Origin: Hippasteria phrygiana
Lineage: Eukaryota > Echinodermata > Asteroidea > Valvatida > Goniasteridae
Assembly: GCA_037893225.1 (NCBI GenBank)
Contig: JAZGUH010000005.1
Location: 620,001 to 684,000 of the forward strand
DNA length: 64,000 nt
Direction of reading: 5' to 3'
Both the position numbers and the translations under genes were made by a program. This document shows, one piece after another, positions 13,501 through 22,406 of the stretch (the first letter of the stretch is position 1; each line of letters begins with the position of its first letter). The notes under the pieces were generated by a model. The model was not told where the DNA came from. It saw only the letters and a program-made list of their open reading frames with translations, and did not search any database.

Positions 13501-16500
13501 TTATCCCGATTGACCCTTGACCTAACGCGCGCGTGTGAACGCGAAAGTTGGTCGCACAACGCACACATGTTAAATTCAATCAGAATGGGCATTTGCCTAA
13601 CATGGCGTGACATTACGTCAGCAATTTTATCCTAAATAACCTTTGAGATACCGAATGTGCTTATTGCACATGGGCAATAGAGCGCCGTCTGTAGGTTTAA
13701 TTCACTTCAGAAAAAGGCAGAGGGGAACATAGAGTACCTAAGTGATGACGTCAATGCAAGGTTTGGAACCAGAATACTTTTATTGTGTGTCAATGTGTTT
13801 GCATGACTGGCTGTTAAAGGAACAGTCAAAATCTCCATTTATTTAGAGCCAGGACTTTTTCATGCCAACCGACGTCAGATTTCGGTACTCTATACTAAGT
13901 CTGTTCGATATGACGATATTTCCCGATATTTCGATATTTTTTTCATATCGCAAATCGTATCGGCCCCTTTAAAAAAAACCGGAATATCGGGGACTTCGAT
14001 ATACATGTACCGAAGAATATCGCGATATATGTTCCTTTTGGCCGCATTACGTGTGGATTTGTCCAGTTTACTTTGCTCGAAATTCCAGTTATTTCCAATT
14101 ATTGGACGGTAGGAATAGTATATATTGTATCATGATGTACCATGGAGGAATAAAAAAATACATACATGCACTAAATGTGTCTTTCTTTGACCGTTTTCTA
14201 AACCCCGACATGACATCTCCGCTCCGCGCGATCTACCCTCCGCGCCGTACGTTTTCAAGTGCAAACAACGTCTTATTCCCAGTGTACAATGTACGTACCT
14301 ACACGATTGCAAACTCATCTTGAGATCGAGGGGTATGGCAATTGTTTGCAATAATGCCAACCCCTGTAGCGCATCTGCGCGTGCGCGTTGCTTTGTTGCT
14401 AGCCTTGGTCAAGTGCAAGCAACCGCACTGAATGCCACCGTCTTTCCCCAGTGTACAAGGCACACGTAGTTAGGTGTAGTTATGTGTAGCGAACTGCGTC
14501 GCGTCTTGAGAAAAGATTAAAACACGTGGCGCGCATTCATTGTACATTGTGCAATGTACGTCATGTCGTCTTCACAAAATATACGACACGATCGTTTGTT
14601 GACAGCTCGCATGTAATCGTCCATGGTATTATCATCTGTGTTACTAATCAACAATGCTGAAATAGAAACAAACGCTAGTCTTTCTGGAGTGCCATAAAGT
14701 AGCCAACTGAAGGTAAATGTCGTAAAACTCCAAATACTCAACGAGCGAAGGGAAGCTTTGTCAAACCATGGTCAAACCGGCCCCCCGTTCCGATCCTGCC
14801 GCTCAATCCCGGCGGGTCCGATCCCGGTGGCCCTGATCTCATGATGCCGTGGTGACTTCCGTCATGTATTGTTTTTATTCCTCCGTTCTTCCGGTAATGA
14901 AAAAAGTGACGTCATCACGATAATATCGAATATCGCGATATTTTTCTGCCGATATTTCGGTATCAAAATAAATGGATATCGAACAGCCTTACTCTATACC
15001 CGCACCGTTCTAGCACGACATGTAGTTTGTTCCCCTCAGCTGTGGTGCTGCACTCAAGATGGTCAGATTCCCAAAGAATGTGCAACTCTCTTATTTTCAT
15101 TAATTTATTTTCATCTTAAGGCAATTAAAACAGTTTATACGAACATGCACGTACAAATGATTGAATTTCATTACATTATGAAACAGAAATAAGATGAGAA
15201 TTATAAATGTACAGAAATATAGCAATGCCAAGAGATGCAGGGGACCCACAAGCGCAAGTCCCCTGAACATAAATAAAAAAAAAAAACGAAAACAGCGAAA
15301 TCAAACAAGAAGCATTATATAAACAAGCTTGTATAAACATGACAAACCACCGACGACCAAAGACAATAAATGGCATGTTTTAAAAGAAAAACAAAACAAA
15401 ATGTATGAACAAGTCCAGGACTAATTAAGCAAACAAACAAAACAATATTGTTACCCCACTTATTGCTAAGCAAATAGAGTACCAAAGTCTGACGTCAGTT
15501 GGCACGACAGCTGGCTCCAAACAAATGTAGATTTTGACTGTTCCTTTGTTAACACTAACAGCCAAGTCATGCAAACACATTCACACAAAATAAAAGGATT
15601 CTGGCTCCAAACATTGCACTGACGTCATCACTTCGGTACTCTATACTGCTGGTACTGTTCTTAAAGGAGAATTCCAGGCTCTATAATATTTTATCTAGTC
15701 TAAAAGAACATACACTAACATACAGACTGTTATGGAGAACGACACACGCTCCCTTTATATTTACGATTTCTTGCCATTCAGCAGTACAAAGGGCGCATCC
15801 ATACTGTTCGAAGTTCCCGCGACATCCGGGAGATTATGACGTAGTGTCCGCACCTCAATGGAAACCCATGGTTGGCTACGTGCGGTATGCACTGGTATCA
15901 CACCTAGACGCAGCTTAGTGCATATGAATACGTATGTTTTATAAGGCACCCGACTATTGCGTGTATGCGTAAGGCTGATGTTTACTTCGACTTGACGTGC
16001 TGCAATTTATCGTGGTTTTTCGTATTTTTTTGGAAGAGCACAAAGTCTGTTCTGGTCGGAAAGAAAATATGTTAGGCACTGCATCATCTCGAAGATTCTT
16101 AGCCTACCCCAGGAGAACTGCCTGCCGATTTTCCTCAAAGCAATCTGGTTCGAAGTCGTCGCGTTTTTATATTGTTCAGCCATTTCTTACAAATATCCGG
16201 TCGTTTGGGGGATTGGGAATTTGGAAGAAGGCGCTGAGACCTTTTATTTAGAGAATTCGGTTTATTTGAGCAGCCAAAAGCTTGCCAAATCGTCATGATG
16301 TTGCTGTACTACAGCACGACCGAGTTTTACTTTAGCAGTCAGGCAAAAATTCGCCAGGAATATGGAAAACAGACGTGCGTCAAGGAACAACACTGCCACG
16401 TTCTCGTGTGTGTGTTGCATGTATGGACAATGGTTCACTGCACTCGCACAGCTCAGGCCGTGGGGCCGGCCGGGTACCCGTCCGGCCGGCTTGGTAGTGC

Positions 16501-19070
16501 AGCCACTACGTTACAGTATCCCGGATGTACCAATATTCCAGAGCAAAAGGGCGGCTCGCATGACGGCAGGCGCGTTATGAAAAAACCTCCGGTTATACGA
16601 TTACCGAAACCAATCAAAATGAAATAAAAAGTAAGTCACAATTGCAATTAACGTTCTTTAACATTATGTTATTATAAACTCAGGGTGGACTTTCCCTTTA
16701 ACTTAACGGGAAAGTCCACCCTGAGTTTATAATAAGACAGTTCGTGAAATCGGGCCCTTTAATTTACATTCTTGTGCAAAATAACTGGTTCCCCGACATT
16801 CCTGATGCGTGCTGTCTGTACTGTAGTACTAGTAGCCTAACATTGAACAACAAGTACAATGGTCGATTACCACTGCATGCATCATGATCATGGGAACAGA
16901 ATCAGCCCTTACTGGCATAATTAATAAGACTAGACTAGAGCAAGCACATTCAGACGTTATTGGTCGCATTGGCCACATGTTGGTTGTCATGGTTGCAAAA
17001 ACCCTCTTCTGATTGACTAATAATAGGCATGTCAGGCCAAAATTGTAAACAGATAACACATCTATTTTTATGACATTTTTGAACAGTTCTCATTAAAAGA
17101 AGAAAAAAACTTTTTGAATCATGGAAATCGGACAAGCGGTTCTTGAGATAGATTAATTTTAAAGTTGAAAAATTGACGCATATTTCAGATTCAAATTCGA
17201 TAATTTCAGATTTGTAATAAAAAGCCATTTTTGAGCCTTTCTAAAGACAAAATAAGGCATAAGATAGGCATAATGCATTTTTATTTGAGAAATATAGTGT
17301 CATTTCTTCATATAAATTGGTTTACAAATGTTGTTACACTTTTTAATTAAAAAATATTTAATGATGAAAATGGTCCATTGTCCATTATGTTCTTTGGTGT
17401 ATGCATGGTCCGGTGAAAAAAGACTAAGTCCCCTTAATTATATATTCATTCTGCTGTATTTTCCATGTGAAAGGCCCTTAATTAGTCAATGAAACCTTGG
17501 CAGTAATTAAAATGTACACTGGAAAAGAAAGTAATTGTCAATTTGGTAAACAAAATAAATTAAATGACTAATTAAACAATAAAACATAATTTCAGCTCAT
17601 TAATATTCATGAGGCTCATTAATTATGCATGAGGCAAGACAACAAATCCACGTTTCTCATTCATCCGAGCAGTAAACAAACTTTATTGGGGTATTTTTAG
17701 GTGCTGAATCCAATTCTGAGGTTATATTTGCAATTAAATGCACCAAAAGTGAACTTTTTAGCTAAAGACAATACAAATTTGGTTGAAAATTCTGAGAAAA
17801 TGACGTAGTATCTTGCTAAAATTTGCAAAGCTTTCAAATTATAGCATCAATTAAAACAGTAGCAATAAACAGCCAAAACAAAATCTTGTTACAAAAGGAC
17901 CCCACAAAAGTGAAATTAAAATGCTGTTAATATAATGGCGATTCAGCAAACAATCCTGTAAATCTTTTAAAACAATCAGTTACTTTTGTCAGTAAAAAAA
18001 AAAAAAATCCGAAAAAAAATCCGAAAAAAAATCCGAAAAAAATTCAATCAACAGAAGTAACAGTGATAATTGGAAGAGCCAAAATGAGTGACAGCACTCC
18101 TACACTACACATATATCGGCTCTTACAATGACTACCATTACGCCCTCTATTTTAATCTGTATTGTCGGCCATTGTGTCCGGTGAGCTTGCGTGCGTGTAC
18201 GTACACGATCCATCACCGCGCGCGCGCAACCCGCGAAGTGTTCCTTTTTAGCTTTCATTCATTGGGGGATTGGCTCATTTAGCGATGATGGTATCAAAAA
18301 TAGCAAGTAATTTTGGCAGTTATATGAGTAAGAAACATTGGAAAAACCAATTTTAGGCTCGTTTATTGAAAAAACAGAATTAATTAACGTCAAAACTGTG
18401 TCTGAAGAATGAAACTTACAATTAGCAGACGATAACCCCCCAAGACCTCCAAAACGACATCGGATTTAATGCGCATGCGTCCTAAGCTTTCCATTGATAC
18501 CAAATTTGTTGCCAATTGGTGGCGCCATCACAACTTTTTATTGAGTTTTGTGAGAAGGAGTGCACTCCGCCATTTTGCGACAATCGGAAGTTGCGCATCG
18601 CTTCGCGAAGTATTACAACTTAATTAAAGTACTTCCAATGAAGGTACATTCCTAAAACCTCGGGAAAATGTTTATTAAGTAGTTTTCTAACAAGTTTAGT
18701 AATATCAGCCCCAAAAATTAAAATTTTGCGTTAGAAAAGTGAGCTTTTACTAGCCGTTTTGTTTCGCATACCGGACATTATCGGAAATGAATCACGATGC
18801 GCTTGACATGCCTACTAATAATGCGACATTATTAGCTGTTCTAATTCCAGAGAGTTGCATTCATCAGTAGCTGGTACCCTGCATAGGCTTGTGTATAAAT
18901 TACATGGTTTGCTTTAACACTACCATACAGTCAATGGTCAACAATACAATTTACAATGCATTTGAGAATGTCGAAAAGGTTTATTTAACAACAATTTCTA
19001 TGACCACCAAATGCCCATTACTGATTCACAACATTTAAAAACGAACACCTTACCCTGGTTCTTCACCCAT
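1266..19070 (-). CDS. Tandem-RRM hnRNP, DAZAP1/Hrb27C-like (nine joined exons)
   Basis: RNA-binding protein of the DAZAP1/Hrb27C (hrp48) group, which in known members acts in splicing, mRNA localisation and translation. Joined exons: 19070-19054, 13212-13172, 12354-12185, 10314-10159, 8165-8117, 6328-6246, 3499-3274, 2312-2277, 1517-1266; all phases agree and give 343 residues before the last exon. RRM1 spans about 7-80 (RNP2-like KLFIGA at 7-12, RNP1 KGFGFVTF at 47-54). The linker opens with IDPKP at 77-81, a hallmark of this group. RRM2 spans about 103-178 (KVFVGG at 103-108, RGFGFVTF at 144-151) and ends VECKKAEPRS, close to the family's VEVKRAEPRD. The rest is Gly/Asn/Gln-rich and ends in polyglutamine. 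RRM1 is slightly unusual: Ala-Val follows the RNP2 Gly where Gly-Leu is common. The start is the ATG that puts RRM1 at residue 7; the frame stays open to an upstream ATG at 19295. The 3' end is unresolved. Family assignment is from memory of motifs, not a search. Confidence 0.88.
1275..1312 (-). repeat. Coding CAG/CAA trinucleotide repeat
   Basis: On the minus strand this is a run of CAG with few CAA, encoding about ten Gln. Further Gln runs lie up to about 1370. CAG purity here is higher than in the rest of the tail, so length polymorphism is plausible. Confidence 0.85.
1581..1807. mobile_element. piggyBac-like MITE
   Basis: Bounded by TTAA on both sides (1581-1584, 1804-1807). Ends read CCCTTTGAAGCCGG and CCGACTTCAAGTGG. 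Interior carries the family words ggccgg/gacg, caatccattgatgg and gcttacaaac. Shared with copies at 10696, 48325, 52085 and 55979. Confidence 0.75.
2044..2246. mobile_element. hAT-type MITE, GGAAAGAG family, copy 1
   Basis: Inverted ends GGAAAGAGTTCCATATCCGG. Flanks CTGAAAGG and CTGAAAGT match 7 of 8. About 90% similar to 12550-12758. Lies in the intron 30 bases from the donor of hnRNP exon 8. Confidence 0.75.
2277..2312 (-). CDS. hnRNP exon 8 (36-base microexon)
   Basis: Acceptor ttttttcag, donor gtaagt. Encodes GGWGGQPQQPQM with split Gly codons on both sides. Composition matches its neighbours. A 203-bp MITE ends only 30 bases beyond the donor. Confidence 0.82.
2816..3215. repeat. Repeat region built on TTGGATTYAGCAGG words
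   Basis: Starts with five copies of the 10-mer ccaacaaaat (about 2837-2886), then recurring ttgttggatttagcagg in both strands. A related array is at 12785-13135. Probably a TIR element whose termini expanded; class uncertain. Confidence 0.6.
3274..3499 (-). CDS. hnRNP exon 7 (end of RRM2, Gly-rich region)
   Basis: Acceptor gaaccaacag, donor gtgagt. Starts VECKKAEPRSKND and turns into a Gly/Pro/Asn-rich segment (MGGQGGGPGG, NYGNNQFGQGGANYGPQ). Low-complexity Gly/Asn/Tyr tails of this kind mediate hnRNP self-association in known family members. Confidence 0.92.
4285..4625. repeat. Dispersed repeat, copy 1
   Basis: Diverged direct copy of 21772-22108: shares ggaggaagaggggc, gacatgttggacaagagaa, ttttccgat, ccaaaaagaa and ttcgccttagc in the same order. 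No coding content seen. Confidence 0.6.
5952..6095. repeat. Long inverted repeat (hairpin)
   Basis: Arms gggggttagttggaacacgg and its complement ccgtgttccaactaaccccc, plus internal ttggaacattg and caatgtttcaa. In hnRNP intron 6. Confidence 0.65.
6246..6328 (-). CDS. hnRNP exon 6 (RRM2 RNP1)
   Basis: Acceptor catgcctag; donor gtgcag is non-consensus after the GT. Encodes (G)FGFVTFHDDATVESVCRQR and ends IDNKT. Joining to exon 7 gives NKTVECKKAEP, the conserved end of RRM2 in this family, which supports the weak donor. Confidence 0.88.
8117..8165 (-). CDS. hnRNP exon 5 (RRM2 beta-2/3 microexon)
   Basis: A 49-base exon with acceptor attcctag and donor gtaagt. Encodes VKEVVLMHDNLTLKSR plus one base of Gly. 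It bridges helix 1 and the RNP1 strand of RRM2 exactly as the fold requires. Confidence 0.88.
8296..8447. mobile_element. TTAA-bounded palindromic MITE
   Basis: TTAACCCTAACCCT at the left and AGGGTTAGGGTTAA at the right; interior also partly palindromic (agacgca / tgcgtct). TTAA borders fit piggyBac-type insertion. The telomere-like hexamers are only the element ends. Confidence 0.65.
8518..8812 (+). mobile_element. tRNA-derived SINE
   Basis: Pol III A-box-like gttggcgcagtgg and B-box-like gggtttgattcc at the 5' end, a Pro/pyrimidine-rich body, and an (aaat)n tail. Not a functional tRNA: no anticodon stem or matching acceptor arms. Confidence 0.75.
9049..9258. mobile_element. hAT-type MITE, family A
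   Basis: gtagtcgagtcc at the left and ggtactcgactcc..ctctg at the right, flanked by perfect 8-bp CCGCACCC (9041-9048 and 9259-9266). Interior nearly identical to 53819-54032. Confidence 0.8.
9780..10010 (-). pseudogene. LINE reverse-transcriptase ORF C-terminus (remnant)
   Basis: Minus-strand frame reads LGDQTFQYGAPTLWNKLP, the typical end of CR1/Jockey-like ORF2 proteins (FxxxAPxLWNxLP). Incomplete and in hnRNP intron 4. Confidence 0.7.
10159..10314 (-). CDS. hnRNP exon 4 (linker and start of RRM2)
   Basis: Acceptor ttgttag, donor gtaagt; 52 codons, phase 0 at both ends. Begins IDPKP, continues through a Pro-rich linker, then RNP2 KVFVGGISQ and helix 1 LRNFF of RRM2. Confidence 0.9.
10449..11069. 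mobile_element. TIR element TAGTCTGGTTCCC, split by a piggyBac-like MITE
   Basis: Ends TAGTCTGGTTCCCTGAC and GGTCTGGGAACCAGACTA. The middle is occupied by 10696-10916. Related ends occur singly at 28971 and 63240. Confidence 0.6.
10696..10916. mobile_element. piggyBac-like MITE
   Basis: TTAA at 10696-10699 and 10913-10916; ends CCCCTTGAGTAC and GTACGCAAGGGG. Same family as 52085-52372. Confidence 0.8.
11185..11325 (-). mobile_element. tRNA-derived SINE, family 1
   Basis: Minus strand: A-box-like tcagttggtagagc, B-box-like ggttcaaatcc, then a body ending cttgtggttt. The 5' and 3' arms do not pair, so it is not a tRNA gene. Copies at 27515, 41690 and 51690. Confidence 0.75.
11641..11981. mobile_element. 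TIR element, ends GACTGTTAGCTAAGCA
   Basis: gagactgttagctaagca at the left and tgcttagctaacagtcccc at the right, AT-rich interior. In hnRNP intron 3. Confidence 0.6.
12055..12145 (-). repeat. tRNA-like SINE head
   Basis: Minus strand has a B-box-like gggttcgaatc and long variable-arm-like spacing, as in Leu/Ser tRNA-derived SINEs. No clean cloverleaf. Confidence 0.45.
12185..12354 (-). CDS. hnRNP exon 3 (RRM1 core)
   Basis: Acceptor attcttag, donor gtgagt. Encodes QFQAFFEKFGEVSDIVLM, then the RNP1 strand KGFGFVTF, and ends LKLNGRT in phase 0. The spacing between FGEV and RNP1 is standard for hnRNP-type RRMs. Confidence 0.93.
12550..12758. mobile_element. hAT-type MITE, GGAAAGAG family, copy 2
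   Basis: Same inverted ends as 2044-2246. Flanks CTCTTTTC and CTCTTTTG match 7 of 8. In hnRNP intron 2. Confidence 0.75.
12785..13135. repeat. Repeat region built on TTGGATTYAGCAGG words, copy 2
   Basis: Begins with ccctgctgaatccaacagg and ends with its inverse, tgttggatttagcaggg. About eight internal tgttggatt(c/g)agcagg words at uneven 30-60 base spacing. Confidence 0.6.
13172..13212 (-). CDS. hnRNP exon 2 (RRM1 beta-1)
   Basis: A 41-base microexon with acceptor tattgcag and donor gtaggt. It encodes KLFIGAVNGEVTK plus part of a Glu codon: the RNP2 strand and start of helix 1 of RRM1. Phases fit both neighbours exactly. It is too short to be seen as an open reading frame alone. Confidence 0.85.
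13281..13350. mobile_element. Short TTAA-bounded MITE
   Basis: TTAACCCTAA...TTAGGGTTAA, 70 bases. Similar termini to 8296-8447. Confidence 0.5.
13453..13676. mobile_element. Palindromic MITE, AATAAGCCAGTTCGGTAT family
   Basis: Long self-complementary arms: CAATAAGCCAGTTCGGTAT... and ...GATACCGAAT-GTGCTTATTG (right arm diverged). Copies at 22851, 36535 and 41040. Confidence 0.75.
13730..13892. mobile_element. Mariner-type MITE, TAGAGTACC family
   Basis: TAGAGTACC...TGATGACGTCA at the left and inverted ...GACGTCAGA..GGTACTCTA at the right; TA borders. Copies at 15475 (inverted) and 52870. Confidence 0.65.
13896..14991. mobile_element. 1.1-kb hAT-like element
   Basis: Inverted ends TAAGTCTGTTCGATAT and ATATCGAACAGCCTTA, rich in gatatttcg palindromes, flanked by perfect 8-bp CTCTATAC (13888-13895 and 14992-14999). 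Internal open frames are short and show no transposase, so it is non-autonomous. Confidence 0.8.
15475..15643. mobile_element. Mariner-type MITE, TAGAGTACC family, inverted copy
   Basis: Reverse complement of 13730-13892, sharing ctggctccaaac, ttgactgttcctttgtt and tgcatgactt words. TA borders. Confidence 0.65.
16669..16735. repeat. Perfect 28-bp hairpin
   Basis: Arms 16669-16696 and 16708-16735 are exact reverse complements (core aaactcagggtggactttcc), with an 11-base loop. May be the fold-back end of a mobile element; no partner end found. Confidence 0.85.
18000..18046. repeat. 12-mer tandem repeat tccgaaaaaaaa
   Basis: Three to four units of atccgaaaaaaa. Confidence 0.7.
19054..19070 (-). 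CDS. hnRNP exon 1 (start codon)
   Basis: Encodes MGEEP and two bases of a Gly codon, then donor gtaagg. It joins in phase 2 to exon 2 to give GKLFIG, the usual position for the first RRM strand. The 5' UTR is not delimited. The same frame is open upstream to an ATG at 19295, so a longer N-terminus cannot be excluded. Confidence 0.7.
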
Positions 19071-19338
19071 TCTGCTTCTTCCACGGTTCGTATCTAGTTT
19101 GTTTAGAACAATATTCATGTGCAGAAAAATCTGCGATAAAATTACAACCCGTTCACGTCTCACACACACAGCAAAATGGACCACCAATCGTTTGGTCAGG
19201 TACTCTAGTGTTTTACATGCATAAACTGAAACCGTGGAGTCAGGGAACAGATCAAAGGAATACGGGTTTCCGGAAGTCCGATCAGGGTCAGCCAATCAAG
19301 CTGCGCGACTGACGGGCAAGCATTAATGGATAATGCAG

Positions 19339-19361
19339 CCCCCCCCCCCCCCCCCCCCCCC
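19339..19361 (+). repeat. C23 homopolymer in the divergent interval
   Basis: 23 consecutive C, i.e. G23 on the hnRNP coding strand, about 270 bases upstream of its ATG. Confidence 0.9.
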
Positions 19362-19917
19362 TGTGAAGTTTTCTTTTGGCCCGAGATTAGCGACCAAAGC
19401 TTTTGGAAACAAAAAGGCAAAGTTGTAATTTTTATCAGGTGGATTTCCTGAGATGATCTTTGGACTGCATGGCTTGCAAGTCTTCTTCTGTATATATTTG
19501 TACTACTGTTGATAATACCGTATATAGGCCCTACATGCTGGGGTGGGTGTGTATTTTTCTCTTTTCTTTATACTTTTTAAGACAAACAACACAAGCCTCT
19601 CAGTGAGCTATAGTTACACATTTTGCCAATTACATTTGCCCATGGAGGAAGGAAAAACTGTTTTTCGAAACTTCCTCCATGATCTGCCTAAACCATTAGT
19701 CTTGAAAACATGAAGCAAGGGTGGGGACAGTTTGACGCAAGAGGGCGCGACTTTGTTTTGTAGAAACTCCTTTATAGTCCTTGTCGAGTATTCATCGATG
19801 CAAGTTTTGTTGCCCACGTGACAAAGAATTCCAAATGAAAAATGTGGAAGTTTTGGTTTATATTTTTGTACAAAATATGGAGACACCACACAGGGGCGGA
19901 TCCATGATTGTTTGTTT

Positions 19918-20050
19918 GGGGGGGGGGGGGGGGGGGGGGGGGTCTGATTCTTTTCCCCCGTACATTTGCCCAAAAGGTTGACTCCCAAAATGTTACGTAT
20001 TGGGGGGGGGGGGGGGGGGGGGGGACCAGTCTGGGGGCGGGGGGGAGGAG
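19918..20050 (+). repeat. G25 and G23 homopolymers in the divergent interval
   Basis: G25 at 19918-19942 and G23 at 20002-20024, followed by an interrupted G-rich stretch to about 20056. Strong G-quadruplex potential by composition. Confidence 0.88.
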
Positions 20051-21771
20051 GGGGGAGACTTTTTAAACGTTGGTGGCGCCATTTAACCTCTTTGTTTTGT
20101 TCTTCCCCATGGCGAGTGAAGTGTGGATATAGGCCAACTTTTTTTCCAAAAAAATGTCCTTGTAAAGATTTCCTTCTGACATTTTATGTTGACGAAAAAC
20201 CACCTTCTACATTAAAAGGCCTTTATTCTTTTGGTGGCATTTTGCAATCTTCATGTAGAAAGAGGCACCATTTTACAAGAGGTGCTAACACATGAATTAC
20301 CTTTTCAGAAGAATTACAAGTAAAAAATGTTGCCACTTTTTCATTAAAAAAAATGCAACACACAAAACCGGTAAATTGGTCAGATCGTACCCAGATTAAC
20401 TCGTACCCCGCAAAACCTGGGTGCGTCCCTCGCCCTCACCAATTTTTGCAAGGACTGATCGCGCGATCAGTGGAAGTATTTGTGCAATTTGTTTTCAGCC
20501 TAAAACAGTTTTTAGGGCTTGTAAGATTGTTTTTATTCAAGCTCCTGTCTGAGGGGTAAATTCTGCACACACGTACTGCATGCATGCATAACGTGTGTAC
20601 TGTGCATGCACTGCGCCTAGCGCTAGCACTGCATATGCTGCGATGCTGACCCAGTTGTTGGTGGACAGTTCGCGTCAGCATCCGGAGTAATTGTCACATT
20701 TTCTACGGGTGTCACTCTTGACTTCAATTGATTCGATGAACCACAAAAATCGTTTGTCGCAATCATATACTTACAAAAATAAATCTTACAGCCAAAAGAT
20801 GAATTCATTATAAATTTGAGCAATTATTCCAGAACTTCACACAATTTACGGTTATTATTTAAACAGAATTTTGAAACTTGACAAAGGGGTTCACCCGTCA
20901 CATAATCGTTCAGTCCATACAACTTAACCCGCATGATGACCCAGATAGCGTCCTTAGCTGCGCAGTGGTCCGTTCGTTATAGTATACATTGTTTATGGAG
21001 AACACGGATTCGTTATGTACGGTACATTTCGTTTAAATTGCCAAACCGCTGAGGAAACTTCGGATGTAACTTCAACTTTGGGCATGGAATTCCAAACGAC
21101 TAAATTTGTCACAAGAACCGAGGAGATGATTTGTAGAGAAATAGTAATGATGGTGCTGTAAATAGAAGAGTGACAACTGGATTCTCACACCTGTTTTGAT
21201 AAAACTTTGTAAGTTTTAGTTAGTTTCTTACGCTACAGCGCTTGTCTTTTCACGCCTCCATGTTTTAGAGTACAATTGTTTTTGTTTAGAAATTAAATTG
21301 CTTCAAGTATGAGTTGACCAGTACAAATAACATGATACATGTATGTGTCTTTGGATTGTCAAATTTTCAGTAGCAAAAGTCAAATTATCGGTATCAATTT
21401 TTAAAGTCAAAGTTAAGCCTGCAAAATTGTCACAAATGGTTTGTTTACCTCCAGAGTCCATGGTTTGACATGGGCTACAATACAAATGTTTACAAATTAA
21501 TTTTTCAGTTAAATTTGATAAAACTTTCCTACTTGTGTTAAAATATAGGAAGCCATACTTTTGTAAGTTAAGATGATGTATTTTCCATGGCCTAATAAAT
21601 GACATTTAGATGATAATTCAAATTATTAGGGCCTAAATCATTTTTAAAATGAAGTTTGATCTTCATCAATTGGTTACTAACAATAATGTATTCTCCATGC
21701 AGATTTTTGTTCAGATCAAGCTGTCGTTTTCTCCAAATATATTTGTATCACTTTTGTTAGGCCAGGTTTTT

Positions 21772-22108
21772 TTTTATAAAGGAAGGACTAAGGAGGAGGG
21801 GCTTTTTTGTTATTTTTCTATTTTCAGCCACCATTCTTTTTAAGATTTCCAACAATCGTATTTTTGTTCAACTGTTCAAAGACACAAAAATGAAAGAGAC
21901 ATGTTGGACAAGAGAATTGAACATGTTTACAGTGGTTTTTAATAGTTTAAGCTTGTATTTAATTTTCCGATGGATTGGTTGACATTTTGGGGAGTTTTTT
22001 CACCTCATTTTCCACTGGCAATTTTTTTCTTCAAAATCCCGGCGGCCCCCCCAAAAAGAAGTGGGTGGTGATGCTAAACATTTGTGTTTTAATTCGCCTT
22101 AGCACCAT
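21772..22108. repeat. Dispersed repeat, copy 2, just upstream of exon 1
   Basis: Same family and orientation as 4285-4625. Ends about 40 bases before the first recognised exon of the coiled-coil gene. Confidence 0.6.
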
Positions 22109-22148
22109 TTGATGAAATCTTACTCTTTCTGGTTTACAAATATTTCAG

Positions 22149-22406
22149 GTCGGGGGCATTTGCCCACCAGAGGCAGACATAATGCAGCGTACGAGTTCAC
22201 CAGCATTACGATACCGTAACCATGGGAATCTAACTGGACGAAGTTTTCATGAGGGTAGTTACTCGCAGGAACCGAGACACCCCTCGCATTACGCAAACAC
22301 TTCTCCACCACTGGCTTATGACGATGAGGAATCCCTCATTATGAGTGCTGGGCTTGATACAAGCTTCGAGCTCATGTCAGCAACTCAACTCCGGGAACAG
22401 CTGAGG
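22149..22406 (+). CDS. Coiled-coil gene exon 1 (ATG at 22182)
   Basis: Acceptor atatttcag ends at 22148, donor gtaggt. The ATG at 22182 begins MQRTSSPALRYRNHG; the exon ends QLREQLR in phase 0. The 11 codons between acceptor and ATG are open, so 22149-22181 may be 5' UTR or coding. The protein part is Ser/His/Tyr-rich, with an acidic DDEES patch. Confidence 0.78.

Larger units (their letters stand above)
13213..19053 (-). other. Intron 1 of the hnRNP gene (5.8 kb)
   Basis: Largest intron of the gene. It contains a TTAA-flanked MITE, a palindromic MITE, two mariner-like MITEs, a 1.1-kb hAT-like element and a 28-bp perfect hairpin. The segments 15.65-16.66 kb and 16.74-18.9 kb show open frames without recognisable domains; I see no gene there. 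Confidence 0.6.
19071..22148. promoter_or_regulatory. Divergent intergenic interval, probable promoters of both genes
   Basis: The interval between the first coding exon of the minus-strand hnRNP gene and the first recognised exon of the plus-strand coiled-coil gene. No coding exon is convincing. It holds a C23 run (19339-19361), a G25 run (19918-19942), a G23 run (20002-20024), a G/C-richer stretch around 20.56-20.65 kb, and a dispersed repeat at 21772-22108. Transcription starts and core promoter elements cannot be placed from sequence alone. Confidence 0.5.

Noticed and set aside
16295..16627. Open frame of 110 codons in hnRNP intron 1
   Set aside because: No domain or repeat similarity seen, and a competing overlapping frame is equally open; not enough to call a gene.
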